The translations under genes and the position numbers were made by a program. A model generated the notes under the pieces. That model worked only from the letters and a program-made list of their open reading frames with translations, ran no database searches and had not been told where the DNA came from. Below, piece after piece: positions 25,675 through 37,325 of a stretch of 64,000 nt of DNA (positions are counted from its first letter, which is position 1; each line of letters starts with the position of its first letter). The DNA is from Chaetoderma sp. LZ-2023a (taxonomy: Eukaryota > Mollusca > Caudofoveata > Chaetodermatida > Chaetodermatidae), in assembly GCA_034401795.1 (NCBI GenBank), contig CM067371.1, positions 75,598,833 to 75,662,832 on the forward strand, given 5' to 3'.

Positions 25675-26771
25675 CTATTTGGTGACGTCACAGGCGGCGG
25701 ATGACCACACTTAAAAGTTTTAACAGGTGATTCGGTCATCCTTATATGAATGGCTCCTCGTTTTCCGGCCTGGCGTCATAGGATTAATTCCTCCCATATA
25801 AAGGGAGTACTTTTAATTATAGGAAGAATGGCTCGTTAAATTTAACTGCCTCCGATCAACATAGAAACGCGGTACTACTTTTTCTTTGCGGAGCCTCACC
25901 TTTTAATTAGCGTGAGGCGGTTCTCCAGGTTGGATGCTTATAAACTTGCCTAATTGATTTTAGGCTGGAGCGCCCGATGGGGTGTGTGGGAGCCAGGTGA
26001 CGTCAGCGGTAATCTCCCGGACTCACCCTCGCCACTCCTCCATCACGCTGTGGTAGTCGCGTTTTTGGGCAACTCCTTTATTTAAAGCGTTTGATCCAAC
26101 TTACTGGAAATAGCAGTAAATGTCACGTGGCTCTAAAAAGCACGTGGTTGATCGGAACATGTATGCTGTCTATGGCGACGGCCAAAATGCTGTTGCTGAG
26201 GTGTAGTCTGATGCAGAGGCGAGAGATAGAAATATATATGTTACATCAAGATCTTTATAATGTCCCGTATTTGCGTGAGTTCTTTAACATGCGTCTTAGT
26301 AGGTGTCTGTAATAGGTAGTTCTCAGCCCGTGTTGATTATAGACTGGAACATAAGGAAGAGAATTTTTGAAATTCTCTTTGTAATTTCACTGTCAGTTTT
26401 TTTATGCCCCTTTACCGGCCCATGCGCTAATGATTTGTAGCACGGTAGAGCAGTTGTGCTTTTAATCAAAAGTTTAACAATAAAGTTGTAAGTAATTTTG
26501 ATGTGTGGTATAAACAGTTCTATTCATGCGATAGATCAACATTACTGATCCTGTCAAGATAGCTGTGTTTTCCGAGCAGGAGGGCTGGCCAAGCATTCTC
26601 CTCAATGGGTAGAACTAGCTCCTGTCCCAGCCTAGACCAAACACATTAGTACCATTTTAATAATGGTTAAATGACAGTACAACTCGCAAAAATGTGTGCC
26701 ACAGTTATCACAATTACAATGCCGTCATTCGGAGATTGTGAATACAGTCAACCTGAGTGTCTGTGTTTCTG
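25675..26771. other. Non-coding region between gypsy pol and the 25453 ORF; possible LTR
   Basis: No gene is seen. It lies 3' of the gypsy integrase and contains the TATA box region, so a long terminal repeat is possible. I could not find a second copy of it beyond the 5' end of gag near 32400, so the LTR status is not shown. Confidence 0.35.
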
Positions 26772-27673
26772 TCATGTTGGTGACTTGAATCTGATATGCG
26801 TGACTGGTTTTCTGTGGATGGTACTTGCGCTATGGTGAAGGTGACGTGCGGTGCGGGATGCCACCTCCTCTGTTGCAGCAGTCTCTCTCATATCTGAAGA
26901 TTGAGGGTCAACAGATGACGAGTGGAGTGTGAAATGGACTGGGCTGGTGATGTCCGAGCTTGGTGTGTAGATAAGGGACACTAATTGGAGTGATGACGGT
27001 GGCGGGACTATTGGAGAGGGTCTCCCTTGGTGGGGGGGGGGGTTGTGGTTTCGCGATTTCGGGAATTGGTCGGGTACACCTTGTTGTATGGTTCTGCGGT
27101 TCTAGACACGCCAAGGCTTCATCCAGCCTCTTCACTTCCATGCTATTCACCACATGTTCCACCCCATAGGAAGCATGGCTTGGGTCAGCCTCAGCTTCCA
27201 CTTGTGGTAACTCTATGATGGGGGGCATAACATGAAGTGGGTGGAAATGGGATGAGATCGGAGGAACAACTTTCCCATTCGGTCCCTTGGACAAAACAAA
27301 CACAAAGTTCTTCAGATATGACTTCCCAGATCGAGTAGACCCATGCTGAGGAGGGAGAGGGCGAGTACGTATCTCGTCATCGTCGTCAGCGTTAGCTGCC
27401 TGTTCATCCACGTTCTGGCTTGGTAGAACTGGGGCTGAACTATCACCGCAGTGCTCTGCGCTAAATGTGGGAATACTAATTTTCGTAGAAATATCTGTCT
27501 GGGTACCGGTGTCATGAGAAACGCCCAGCCCGAGCTCTGGTGCTGGGTCATCACTGACACAAGGTTTAAGTCGATCGAAGTAGATGACTGAGGTCAGGCC
27601 ATCCGAAGAATGGACATGGTAGGTCACGTCGACGTCTTACCTACTACCACATAGGGGCCTTTCCACTGGTAAC
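26772..27673 (-). pseudogene. Gypsy integrase C-terminal tail
   Basis: Frame 27627-26908 begins with YHVHSSDGLTSVIYFDRLKP, which resembles the small beta-barrel (the region after the DDE core) of gypsy integrases. It is followed by a Pro/Glu-rich low-conservation tail (residues ~30-239). A shifted frame continues to 26772. It has no recognised domain beyond the barrel. Confidence 0.65.
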
Positions 27674-28600
27674 TCAGTTTACTTGGCACGTTTGCAGACC
27701 GTCGTGAATCGTGTACCCTCCTGCTTCATATGGATCTCCATGCACTCTCCGGTCATACCATGTCTTTTGCTGCCAGTGTGCAGTGGATAATGTTTCTCTC
27801 ACTAACTCATGGGCTTGTTCTATCCTTTGCCGCAAGAGTCCGACATAGAGAGATGGTGAATTTTTCTCTCCTGGTATTCGTGGCATGGCCAGATCCAGGG
27901 GTAATGCTAATTCACGGCCTAACATTAACCGAGCAGGGGTGTAGCCCATGCTGGAATGTTCTGAAGTGCGGTAAGTCATGAGTACATACGGGAGCCATAG
28001 ATCCCAGTCTCTACAATCAAGGCGTGTTTCCTTGGTAAGAATCCCCGCGAGAGTTCTATTGAATCTCTCTACCATCTCGTCGCTCCCAGGGTGGTATGGA
28101 GTTGTCCTTGTTTTGACGATATGGAATAATTTGCAGAGCTCTGATATGAGCCGGCTCTCAAAATTATTTCCTTGATCGGAGTGCAACTCATAAGGCATAC
28201 CAAAGCGGCAGAACACATTGCTGGCCAAGACCTCCACTACGGTGGATGCCTCTTGGTCCGGCAAAGCAAATGCTTCTACCCACTTCGTAAAATAATCTTG
28301 CAACACGAGGATTTATTTATTTCCATCATCCGTCATATTCAAGGGTCCGAGCACATTGATAGCCACTCGCTCCCATGGTGCACCAACAATCTTAGTTTGC
28401 GATGGTGCGATATGGTGTTGGCCAACAGCACGTTTTTGGCATGGGATACATTTGGCAACCCATGCCTTGACACTATCGCGAATTCCGGTCCAGTGGAATC
28501 TCAGTTTGATACGGGCAACAGTCCTTTCCACAGCCAGATGTCCAGTGTTATCATGTAGTTGTTTCAATATAAGTTCACGATAACTTTCCGGGACTACCAA
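27674..28600 (-). pseudogene. Gypsy integrase (HHCC and DDE core)
   Basis: Frame 28600-28313 carries the zinc-binding domain: H in LKQLHDNTGHLAVERT and CxxC in WVAKCIPCQKRA. Frame 28306-27674 carries the catalytic core: the first Asp in DYFTKWVEAFALPDQ, the second Asp in ELHSDQGNNFES and the Glu in DEMVERFNRTLAGIL, then WLPYVLMTYRTSEHSSMGYT. All three acidic residues remain. The two frames meet at an in-frame break near 28310, which includes a run of T/A (GGATTTATTTATTTCC). The enzyme inserts the element's cDNA into the host chromosome. Confidence 0.9.
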
Positions 28601-28633
28601 ATGGTCATTAAAGTATAGAACGTTATTTATTAA

Positions 28634-30130
28634 TCAACATTCTTCGAACCGTTGGTAATAATATTCAGCCATGGTGGATAGAGGTGTTACCGATTCCTTA
28701 GGAGGACGTACCCCCTCCTGAATCCAAGCGTATATATTCCGTGTCTTCACGTCTGTTGTTTGGTGGTATGCGATTTTCTCTGGATTCCACTCTGCGCACC
28801 TCAATTCGGGGAACTCCGGAGATGGCTGTGTTGACTGTGTCATGGTGGCAGCCTCTTCATGTTCAACCTCCGCGCCGATTCTGCTACGGGCATAGGCATT
28901 TCCATGCAATTTGCCGGGACGGTGAACAACGTTAAAGTTATAGGCCTGCAGGGATTCCTGCCATCTTGCTACCTGGCCCTCCGGATTTTTAAAGTTCCTG
29001 AGCCAACGTAGCGAGGCATGGTCTGTACAGAGTGTAAAAGGGCGCCAGTACAGAAAGTGCTTATAATACTTGAAGAAATGGACTGCCGCCAATAGTTCTC
29101 GCTTGGTGGTTGCATATCTTCTCTCAGTTTTATTCAGAGTACGTGAACCGTAACCCAACACCTGCTCTGTTCCGTCTTCGGGGACCTCAGATAGAACCGT
29201 GCCCATAGTGAAAGCTGACATGTCCATGTCTAAGATGAAATCGAGGTTTGGATTGGGATGAGCAGGAATTGGGGCGGTCATCAAGAGTTCCTTCAGTGCC
29301 CCAAAGGAGCCTTCACACTCACTCATCCACTCAAATGGTCGATCTTTCTCGGTGATCTTGTAGAGGGGTGAAGCAATCTCGCTGAAATGTCGGATGTACC
29401 GGCGATAGTACTGGCATAGGCCAAGGAAACTCTGTGTCTCCGTAACTGAAGAGGGCCGAGGCCACTCTGCTACTGCCTTAGTTTTCGATGGCTGTGTAGC
29501 CACTCCATCACCAGATATGACGTGTCCCACGAACTCAACGCTCTGTCTGAAGAGATGACATTTCTTCGGTTTGAGTTTCAAATTGGGCGTGCGGAAATGG
29601 GAAAGCACGGTGTCCAAATTGATCACGGTTTGCTCAAACGTTGGTCCAAAGACTATTACGTCATCAATGTAACAGAGACAGATCTCCCATTGCAGGGTGG
29701 TTAATACCTGCTCAATGAGTCGTTCAAAAGTTCCGGGAGCATTGCACAACCTGTACGGCATCTTGCGGAATTGGAAAAGGCCGTCCCTACAAACGAATGC
29801 CGTCTTTTCCATATCAGCTTCATCCGTGGCTACTTGCCAGTAACCTCTAGCTAAATCAAAGGTACAAAACCACTCGGCTCTGGACAAGGAAGGCCTGATC
29901 TATCCGTGGTAACGGATAAGCGTCTTTAATGCTAAGATCATTAAGGCGGCAGTAGTCAATGCAAAACAGCAAGGTTCCATCCTTTTTGCCTGCTAGCACT
30001 ATAGGGCTAGCCCATGGAGATGCTGAGGGTTCAATAATACCAGTCCGCAACATGTCGTTCACTTGTTGGTGTGCTTCTGCTTCCTTGTGAATGGGAAGAC
30101 GTCGTACCGGTTGTCACACGGGGTGATTAT
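28634..30130 (-). pseudogene. Gypsy reverse transcriptase and RNase H
   Basis: Frame 30062-29856 has the RT start (MLRTGIIEPSASPWASPIVL, KKDGTLLFCIDYCRLND). Frame 29887-28634 has FDLARGYWQVATDE, AFVCRDGLFQFRKMPYRLCN, CLCYIDDVIVFGPTFEQT (YIDD catalytic box at residue ~73), FLGLCQYYRRYIRHFSEIAS (connection), DMSAFTMGTVLSE (first RNase H Asp), KRELLAAVHFFKYYKHFL (Glu) and CTDHASLRWL (Asp). Pro in MPFGL-type text reads MPYRL. A frameshift near 29870 splits the RT. The RNase H is followed by the linker to integrase. Confidence 0.92.
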
Positions 30131-30149
30131 TGCCTGTATCGATGGAGTG

Positions 30150-31715
30150 TCATACGAGATGAGTCTCTCTGAGATCCATGTCTGCGGAGGAAAAACCATC
30201 GCGATATTTATGTAGTAGTTTCCGAATTTCTCGTTTTTGTGATTGCAGTAATCCAACGGTGGCACGTAGATATAAATCGTGTACATGTTCGGGCAAATCA
30301 TCAGTCATTTGCGGTGTTATGTCAGAAAGTGCAGGTGATTCCAATGAGATTATGTCCACTAAATGGCTGCAGCGTACCCCGGGTTCCAGAGTGATGGGAT
30401 CTGCGGTACCATTGAGCACTCTAAAAGGTATTTTTTCCTTATTACTAGTGTCCACTATTATGCGGGGACTTGCGCATTGTGAGGCGATCATATAATCAGG
30501 GTCGGGTTCCAGCATGCCGATGTGTGAGTTGCTTCCTAACTGTGGCGCGGTGGCCCTTAAGATCTGTTCCTGTCCCCACTCAGCTGTGGCGGTACTTGAT
30601 AATATAACCGCACACGTATCGTACCATGACGATGCTGGTCCGAGAGGTATCCGTCGGCCATGTATGTCGTGTTCCTGTTGTCTGCAGTGTATGATGGCTT
30701 CGCTGGCACTGAGAAAATCAGAGCCAAGTAGGGCGTCGTTGTCAATAGAAGCGATGACAACTTTCTGAATGAATTGCATTTCCTCTATTTGGATAACTAA
30801 ATTAACTGCACCGCCTACAGGTACATTTGCTCCCGTAGCCGTCTGTAGGTAAATATTTGTAGGCTTAAGGGGAGGCTTTTTATGAGGTGGGATGCTCTCA
30901 TATAAGCGCTGGTTAAATACTGTGATAGAAGCACCGGTGTCGACGGTGGCACTAGTGGAAACGCCACTAAACAGACAGGCACATTTGTATATTACTTTGC
31001 GATGTACCTGCGGAAGAGTTTCCAATGATGCTGTCCGTGATAATGGCATTGGAGCAGCATCACTCTGTATGTATTCCGACCGTTTCCGTATTGCTTCTTG
31101 TAAGGTTGTAGATGGCTGAGTGAGGAAAGGACCAGTTCGCCGTCGCCACTGGTGTGTAGACTGCGGTGAAGACGGAGCTGGGGGTAGCAATGGTGGTGGT
31201 GATGTTGCTGTTTCGGTGTAGGCGGTATTAGCATAGACGGCGGCGTGTACGGGATGACGGATAAGCTCTACCTGCGCAAGCCATTTCCTACAATCCTTCA
31301 TAGGATGCTTTGGTGAAGCGCAGAAGAAACAATGATATCTCCATGGATGTGCGTTCCTCCGTTTATGTCGGCGCTTGCGGATCCATGAGGCGGAGTGAAT
31401 CATCTCTCCTGAATCGCTAATGTCTGTGGATGTTGAAGATGATGCTGGCGGGGGTGATGTTCTGCATACCACCAGAGGGCACCGAGAATATAGTGCCTTG
31501 GTGGCGGAACGTGGTGCTTTCAAAAACGTTGTCTCAGCGGAGGTGCTACAACCTACCACTGCCGTTTTACACAGGAAAGAAGGCTTGTCATGTGCAGAAA
31601 AAGTGGGGGATGTCCTTGCTGCGGATGGGGGAGGCATCGTAGGCACTGACATATGTGAAGCCGTACATTTTGGTGTTGGTGTGAAAGCTGATTTCTGTGG
31701 ATGATGGTTAGCCAC
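30150..31715 (-). pseudogene. Gypsy gag C-terminus/protease polyprotein
   Basis: A 521-codon frame. Residues ~130-145 have CFFCASPKHPMKDC, a CX2CX4HX4C zinc knuckle. Residues ~244-275 have CACLFSGVSTSATVDTGAS, the DTGA aspartic protease active site, followed by ITVFNQRLYESIP and the family's ALLGSDFLSA (flap and C-terminal region). The last ~150 residues lead toward RT and end at a stop in the position where RT should begin. The N-terminal 120 residues are Ser/Pro-rich and may not be coding. A second CCHC knuckle lies upstream in another frame (31900), which is unusual. Confidence 0.85.
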
Positions 31716-31795
31716 TGAACGTTGTTGCGTGAAAGCTGCAGTTGAGCCGGGAGGTGGATACGGGCACCGAAGTGGCTCTGTGTGATTCGGTGTCC

Positions 31796-32380
31796 TTAGG
31801 AGTTTGACTGTTTCTTCGGTTGCGGTGTGCTACGGTCTGGAGCAGGCGTTGTAGAGGGAGGTTGGTTAGGACACCGCTCCCTCCAATGTCCTGGCTGACC
31901 GCATCCGAAACAGGTGTTCGGTGGCGGTGCGGTGTTGGTGGTCTTTGCTGTCCTAAACTGCGTGGTGGCGAGGTTGGTGCTGAGTGTTGTAACCAAATTA
32001 CTGAGTGCAGAGATTTGTTTGTTAATCTCTTCTATCCGCTCTCTCATGTTGCCGTTGTTGTTGTTGTTTTACTGGTTCCCACGCCTGGGAGCTCCGTTGT
32101 ACCCTCCTCTATGGGCACAGCTCCTTCCTCCAGGCGCTTGATTCTGATTGGAATTCTGCACATCCGGTGGTGGTGGTGTTGTCTGTGTGGTCGGTGTCGA
32201 TGATCTGGGGGGGGGGGGCGGAGCACTAGCGGGTGGGGCGATAGCTGCACCCTCTATCTCGTTGATATGATGGAGTTGGCGGCGGTTATTCTTTTCCCAC
32301 TCCAGAAGGTTCTCAATGCGAACCGTGGTTGCCGTTAGTGCGGTGGGTTGGCTACTGGTAGCTACTAGGTCGTTTCGCAC
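31796..32380 (-). pseudogene. Gypsy gag fragment with zinc knuckle
   Basis: Frame 32380-32069 (LVATSSQPTALTATTVRIEN then a Pro/Gln-rich stretch) and frame 32047-31796 (MRERIEEINKQISALSNLVT, a coiled coil, then CFGCGQPGHWRERC, a CX2CX4HX4C nucleocapsid knuckle). The frames are offset by one. The usual capsid domain is not seen, so either gag is very diverged or its 5' part is missing. The segment at 32339-32366 matches R copy 1. Confidence 0.7.
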
Positions 32381-32420
32381 CGGGTCGATTCGCTCCCTAG
32401 TCTAGGTCGTTTCGCACCCC
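32366..32420 (-). repeat. Short GGTGCGAAACGACC repeat
   Basis: TAGGTCGTTTCGCACC occurs at 32366 and 32403 with a diverged copy (GGTCGATTCGC) between. The same motif in the other orientation forms the array at 35393. Confidence 0.8.
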
Positions 32421-32600
32421 TTTGAAATGGCGTGTGTGCGAACTGGAATGGCGAGTGTAGTTGAATTGAATTGATGTGCCTTTGTAATACCGATGCCGTT
32501 TCAACCTTTGGTGTATTGGCGACCTGACCATTTCAAGTTATTCTAAGTGATGTTAATTGCTATTATATATATATATATATTTTAAGTTTGCTATTAATAA

Positions 32601-32793
<193 letters not shown>

Positions 32794-32838
32794 TATTTAT
32801 TCATCAAATTTTCTTTAATTCAAGATATTTTTGAAATT

Positions 32839-32981
32839 TTAACACTGGAATGACGGGCTGGGTCGAGCTCATCATTACAGTGGTGAAATTGTCAAACATA
32901 GTCTTATCTTGGCCTGCAAATGGGCATTCCCCAAGAACACTACAGAGGCCGGTTTTGCCGGCTTCGTCGTGAAAGGGTTAA
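32839..32981. repeat. MITE family B, copy 1
   Basis: Starts TTAACACTGGAATGACGGGC and ends GTGAAAGGGTTAA. Internal text CATAGTCTTATCTTGGCCTG and CAAATGGGCATT recurs in three more copies (46168, 57418, 62878). TTAA at both ends would fit piggyBac-type insertion. Confidence 0.65.
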
Positions 32982-34365
32982 AAAGAATTTGACAGACCAA
33001 CCTACCAACTGACAGACGGAAACAAAAGATGAGTATATTCTATACTAAATAAACTAGTTTTATTGATTTACTTAGTGCCGCATGTGCGTACTATAATCTC
33101 TCGCTGTTAGGTATGGTTGTAAAATCTTAAATGATACATTACTAATCCGTCCGTCCATTCATCCGTCCACTCATCTACCCGGCCGTTCGTTTGCCCATCT
33201 GTCCATCTCATTTCCGATAAAGCTGCCTAAATTGCAACTATAAATGGTAGTGGCTCACTTGTTTAAGTCTTTTGGGACAGTTGATGCAGTGCATAAAGGA
33301 CTAACTACATTCAGCTTATTTGTTTCCAAAATGTATGGATAATCATGTCTGAGTTAATAATTTTTCTGATAAAATTCTGAGATTATATGAATTTTATTTA
33401 TAATTTGAGTAACCTCCTTCGCCATCTTCTGTTGGCAGCTAATTAGAAAAAGTAATGGCTTAATTAGCGCTGCTTTCATCAAAGCGTGAGAGTGTGTGCC
33501 AACACACGCGTGCGTCTGCGCGTGTACGCGATAATTACTCAATTACTCAACGATTCACGCACAATAATTGTAGGCCTACTCTGATCTTGCTAAAAATGCA
33601 ATGTGTGATGGATGGATGAATGGATGGGCGGATGGATGAAAACTGACATACGGGACGCATAGAACAAACACGAGAGTTTTTAATTAAAAACTGTTATGGA
33701 AATAAAAGAAACGAGATCATGCAGATTGCATCAAATGAATGATTACACATGTTGATGGATGTATGGATGGTGGGTGGGTGGATGGATGGATGAAATAGCA
33801 GATAAGATGGGTATGGTGGATGAATGGACGGACGGATGGATGGATGGGCCCGTGGACTGACGGATGGACGGGCTGGGGGGTGGATGGATGGACGAAAGGC
33901 AATGTAAATGATTTAGTGTAGTTGTACATGTACGGACTACACGTTGCTACAGTATATTTGATGAATAATGAGTAATCTTCAGGCGGCATAACTGAACCAG
34001 GAAACCATGCCAATGTATAAACGTGTTCGGGAAAACTTACTCAGGCACCAGGATGAGTGATGTTTTGGCGGCATAATCCTACAATGTTAGGCTATGCCTA
34101 TCATCTAATTACAAATGAGTTCAGAAGCCAAACATCATTAATATCTGCTTTCCAATCACGATCAAACAACTGAATGCGGTCAGTTCGTTTTTCTTTGAAT
34201 GTTGCCAACACCAATATCCTATATAATATTCGACTTCCAGTTGAACAATCCATAACGTCTTACTCGCATATCGCTTTTCATCATTTAAATAAATTACGTC
34301 GGTTAAGATAGCCCATAGTATACGTTTTTTGGGGGAAACTTCATCTTCAGTGGTAGCGTCATTAT
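32982..34365. other. No gene seen apart from simple repeats
   Basis: Short frames only. The 98-codon minus frame at 34013-33717 is largely translated GGAT repeat and is not a gene. Confidence 0.6.
33595..33895. repeat. (GGAT)n minisatellite region
   Basis: Interrupted runs of GGATGGATGGATGAAT and variants at 33607-33640 and 33752-33896. A CCAT/CCGT-type run in the other sense lies at 33150-33205. Confidence 0.9.
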
Positions 34366-34442
34366 CATCATCACCATACTCATCATCATCATTTCATCAT
34401 CATCATTTCGTCATCATTATCATTATTTCATCATCGTCGCCG

Positions 34443-34479
<37 letters not shown>

Positions 34480-34548
34480 TTTGTTGCTGTTATCATCATC
34501 ATCATTTCGTTGTTGTTATTATCGTTGTCGTCGTCGTCGTCGTCGTCA
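34366..34548. repeat. (ATC)n/(GTC)n trinucleotide repeat
   Basis: CATCAT runs, interrupted by TTCGTC and TTGTTG, ending in (GTC)n. The Ser/His-rich frame 34329-34562 is translated repeat. Confidence 0.9.
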
Positions 34549-34557
34549 AAATGTTAT

Positions 34558-34650
34558 GTTGAGTATTTTGGACTTAGTTTGATTGGAAGCCATTGTTGCC
34601 TTAGGCAGCATTAATGGCTTCCAATCAACTTACGTCCAAAATATTTAACA
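34558..34650. repeat. Foldback hairpin family C
   Basis: TTGATTGGAAGCCATTGTTG and its mirror ATGGCTTCCAATCAA close over GCCTTAGGCAGC. Six further full or partial copies occur in the window. Confidence 0.8.
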
Positions 34651-34697
34651 GTCTGTTTCATTTTGTTTTGGAAACGTGTTAAGTTATGTCTGAGCCG

Positions 34698-35392
<695 letters not shown>

Positions 35393-35504
35393 TGGGCGAA
35401 ACGACTTAGGGCGAACGGGAATAGGGGGCGAAACGACCTGGGGCGAACAGGACAGGGCGCGAAACGATATGGGTGCGAATGGGATAGGGGGCGAAACGAC
35501 CCGG
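35393..35504 (+). repeat. GGGCGAAACGACC short tandem array
   Basis: GGGCGAAACGAC at about 35394, 35430 and 35489 with GGGCGAACRGG and GGGTGCGAATGGG in between, unit about 18 bases in an alternating two-part pattern. Related copies lie inverted at 32366-32420. Confidence 0.85.
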
Positions 35505-35650
35505 ATTCCTGTGAATACGCTCTGATAGTGTAAATAGATGTCAGACGTCAGTCCTGCCATCAGTGTCTCCATGACGCCATTAAGGCCCTTACAGTAGTAG
35601 AAGTACAGGTGGCGACGCCATAGTTGACGCTTACAGTAGTAGAAGTATAG

Positions 35651-35985
35651 GTGGTGGAAGAATACATTGAAACAATATTTATCGAAATTCCGATTCAAAA
35701 AGGTAGAAATAAAATTGTTGGTACAATCTACAGGCCTCCTGACAGTGACAACAAACAATTCATTGAAGCTTTTAGCAGAATTCTGGATACAATACAAAAG
35801 GAAAATAAAACAGCCTACCTTATGGGTGATTTCAATATTGATCTACAGCAACAGAAATGTCGTCATACCAAAGACTTCATTAACTTATTAAATACCTACT
35901 TTTACTATCCGACAATAACTAAACCAACTAGAATAACAGAATCTACAGCGACCGTCATTGACAACATATTCTGCAATAGCACGTG
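35651..35985 (+). pseudogene. LINE C: endonuclease fragment
   Basis: The frame from 35651 reads EEYIETIFIEIPIQKGRNKI, GTIYRPPDSDNKQFIEAF, AYLMGDFNIDL (GDFN with the catalytic Asp) and ATVIDNIF. This is the middle of an endonuclease of a CR1/L2-group LINE. The N-terminus with the QET motif is absent (5' truncation near 35640) and the SDH end is absent, because the frame jumps straight into RT text at about 35985. Two copies of CTTACAGTAGTAGAAGTA stand just before the start. Confidence 0.85.
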
Positions 35986-37325
35986 TTACACCAATTTATA
36001 AAGCCAAGGATTCTACTAACTTCTCAAACTACAGACCAGTCTCCATACTTCCACTTTTCTCCAAGTTACTAGAGTGCCTTATGTACAATCGACTGACAAA
36101 TTACCTGGACAAAAAGTCCATTTTATACAAATCGCAATATGGATTTCGTGAGAAACATTCAACAATGCATGCAATAGCCGAAATGACAGAAAAAATTATT
36201 GAATTACTGGAAAAAACCCAAAGTATAATAGGCATCTTCTTGGACCTTTCGAAGGCTTTCGACACTATCAACCACCAGATCTTACTAGAAAAGCTTGCCT
36301 ATTATGGTATAAGAGGCAGTGCACTCACCTGGTTCCAGAACCACCTAAGTAAAAGAACACAATGCGTACAATATAATGAGATATGCTCTGAAAACAGGCA
36401 ATTAACTTGTGGTGTTCCTCAGGGATCTATTCTTGGCCCATTGCTGTTCCTTCTTTACATGAATGATCTACCTAACATATGCAAGCACATGTCATTAATA
36501 CTGTTAGCTGATGACACAAATGCTTTTTGCTGCGATGGCAACATAGAAACCTTATACAGAAAAACAAATAAGGAAATGGAAGAAATTACTGACTGGTTTT
36601 CAATAAACAAATTATCGTTGAATGTTGACAAAACAAATTATATGTTATTTACAAATCTCAAACTAAAAAAAGATGAAATTCCAAAAATCTACATAAACAA
36701 AAAAGAAATTGAGGAGGCCCTATTTGCCAAATTCTTGGGAGTATATTTGGATAAACATTTGACCTGGGCCAAACAAATCGAGATGGTAACAGCAAAGGTG
36801 GCAAGAGGCATAGGTATCATACAAAGACTAACACCTTACATGACACCAGCTACAATTAAAACTCTTTACTGCACCCTTGTTCTTCCGCATCTCACCTACT
36901 GTAACGCTATCTGGACGAATACACACACGAGCAACCTAACAAAACTACAAAGTCTACAGTAAAAGGCACTAAAACTCTTTTCTAAACCAGCAAAGGGCCA
37001 GAATATATTCAAGCCAGAAAAGCTATTAAAACTAAAGGACATAGGCAAACTACAGATGTACACCATTGTAAAGGAGTGTCACCACAATACATTACCACAA
37101 TCCATAGCCTCCAATTTCACACTAAGCACCGACATCCACAAACACAACACTAGGACAAAACACAATTTACACACTCAATTTACACGAACAGAAATAGGAA
37201 AACGACGAATTACAATAGCAGCCACAAAACTATGGAACAGCACCAATACAAAAATATGCGATAGTATATTAAACCTGAAATCCTTTAAGAAGATTGCCAG
37301 GGAATCTATGATCGACAAATACTAA
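35986..37325 (+). pseudogene. LINE C: reverse transcriptase (CR1/L2-like)
   Basis: After the deletion junction the frame continues ARVTPIYKAKD, NYRPVSILPLFSKLLE, SQYGFREKHSTMHAIA, GIFLDLSKAFDTINHQILL (motif A), CGVPQGSILGPLLFLLYMND (motif B) and LILLADDTNAF (motif C, with Leu where Phe or Tyr is usual). The thumb follows: FLGVYLDKHLTWAKQI and LVLPHLTYCNAIW. An in-frame TAA at 36960-36962 interrupts it; the C-terminal part resumes (KALKLFSKPAKG ... 37056-37325, AATKLWNS, SFKKIARESM) and stops at 37323-37325. Apart from the internal deletion and one stop, the frame is well kept, so this is a fairly young copy. Confidence 0.9.

Larger units (their letters stand above)
26772..32380 (-). mobile_element. 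Ty3/gypsy LTR retrotransposon, decayed internal region
   Basis: On the minus strand the order is gag (zinc knuckle), protease, RT, RNase H, integrase (zinc-binding and DDE core), then a Pro-rich tail, which is the Ty3/gypsy order. At least five frame breaks (near 32050, 31750, 30130, 28610 and 28310) show that it is not functional. No capsid domain and no clear pair of LTRs is found. The gag end merges into a short GGTCGTTTCGCACC repeat at 32366. Confidence 0.9.

Noticed and set aside
26772-32380. Gypsy element as a possible infectious errantivirus with env
   Set aside because: No signal peptide, membrane segment or furin-like site is seen after integrase, and the reading frames are broken throughout.
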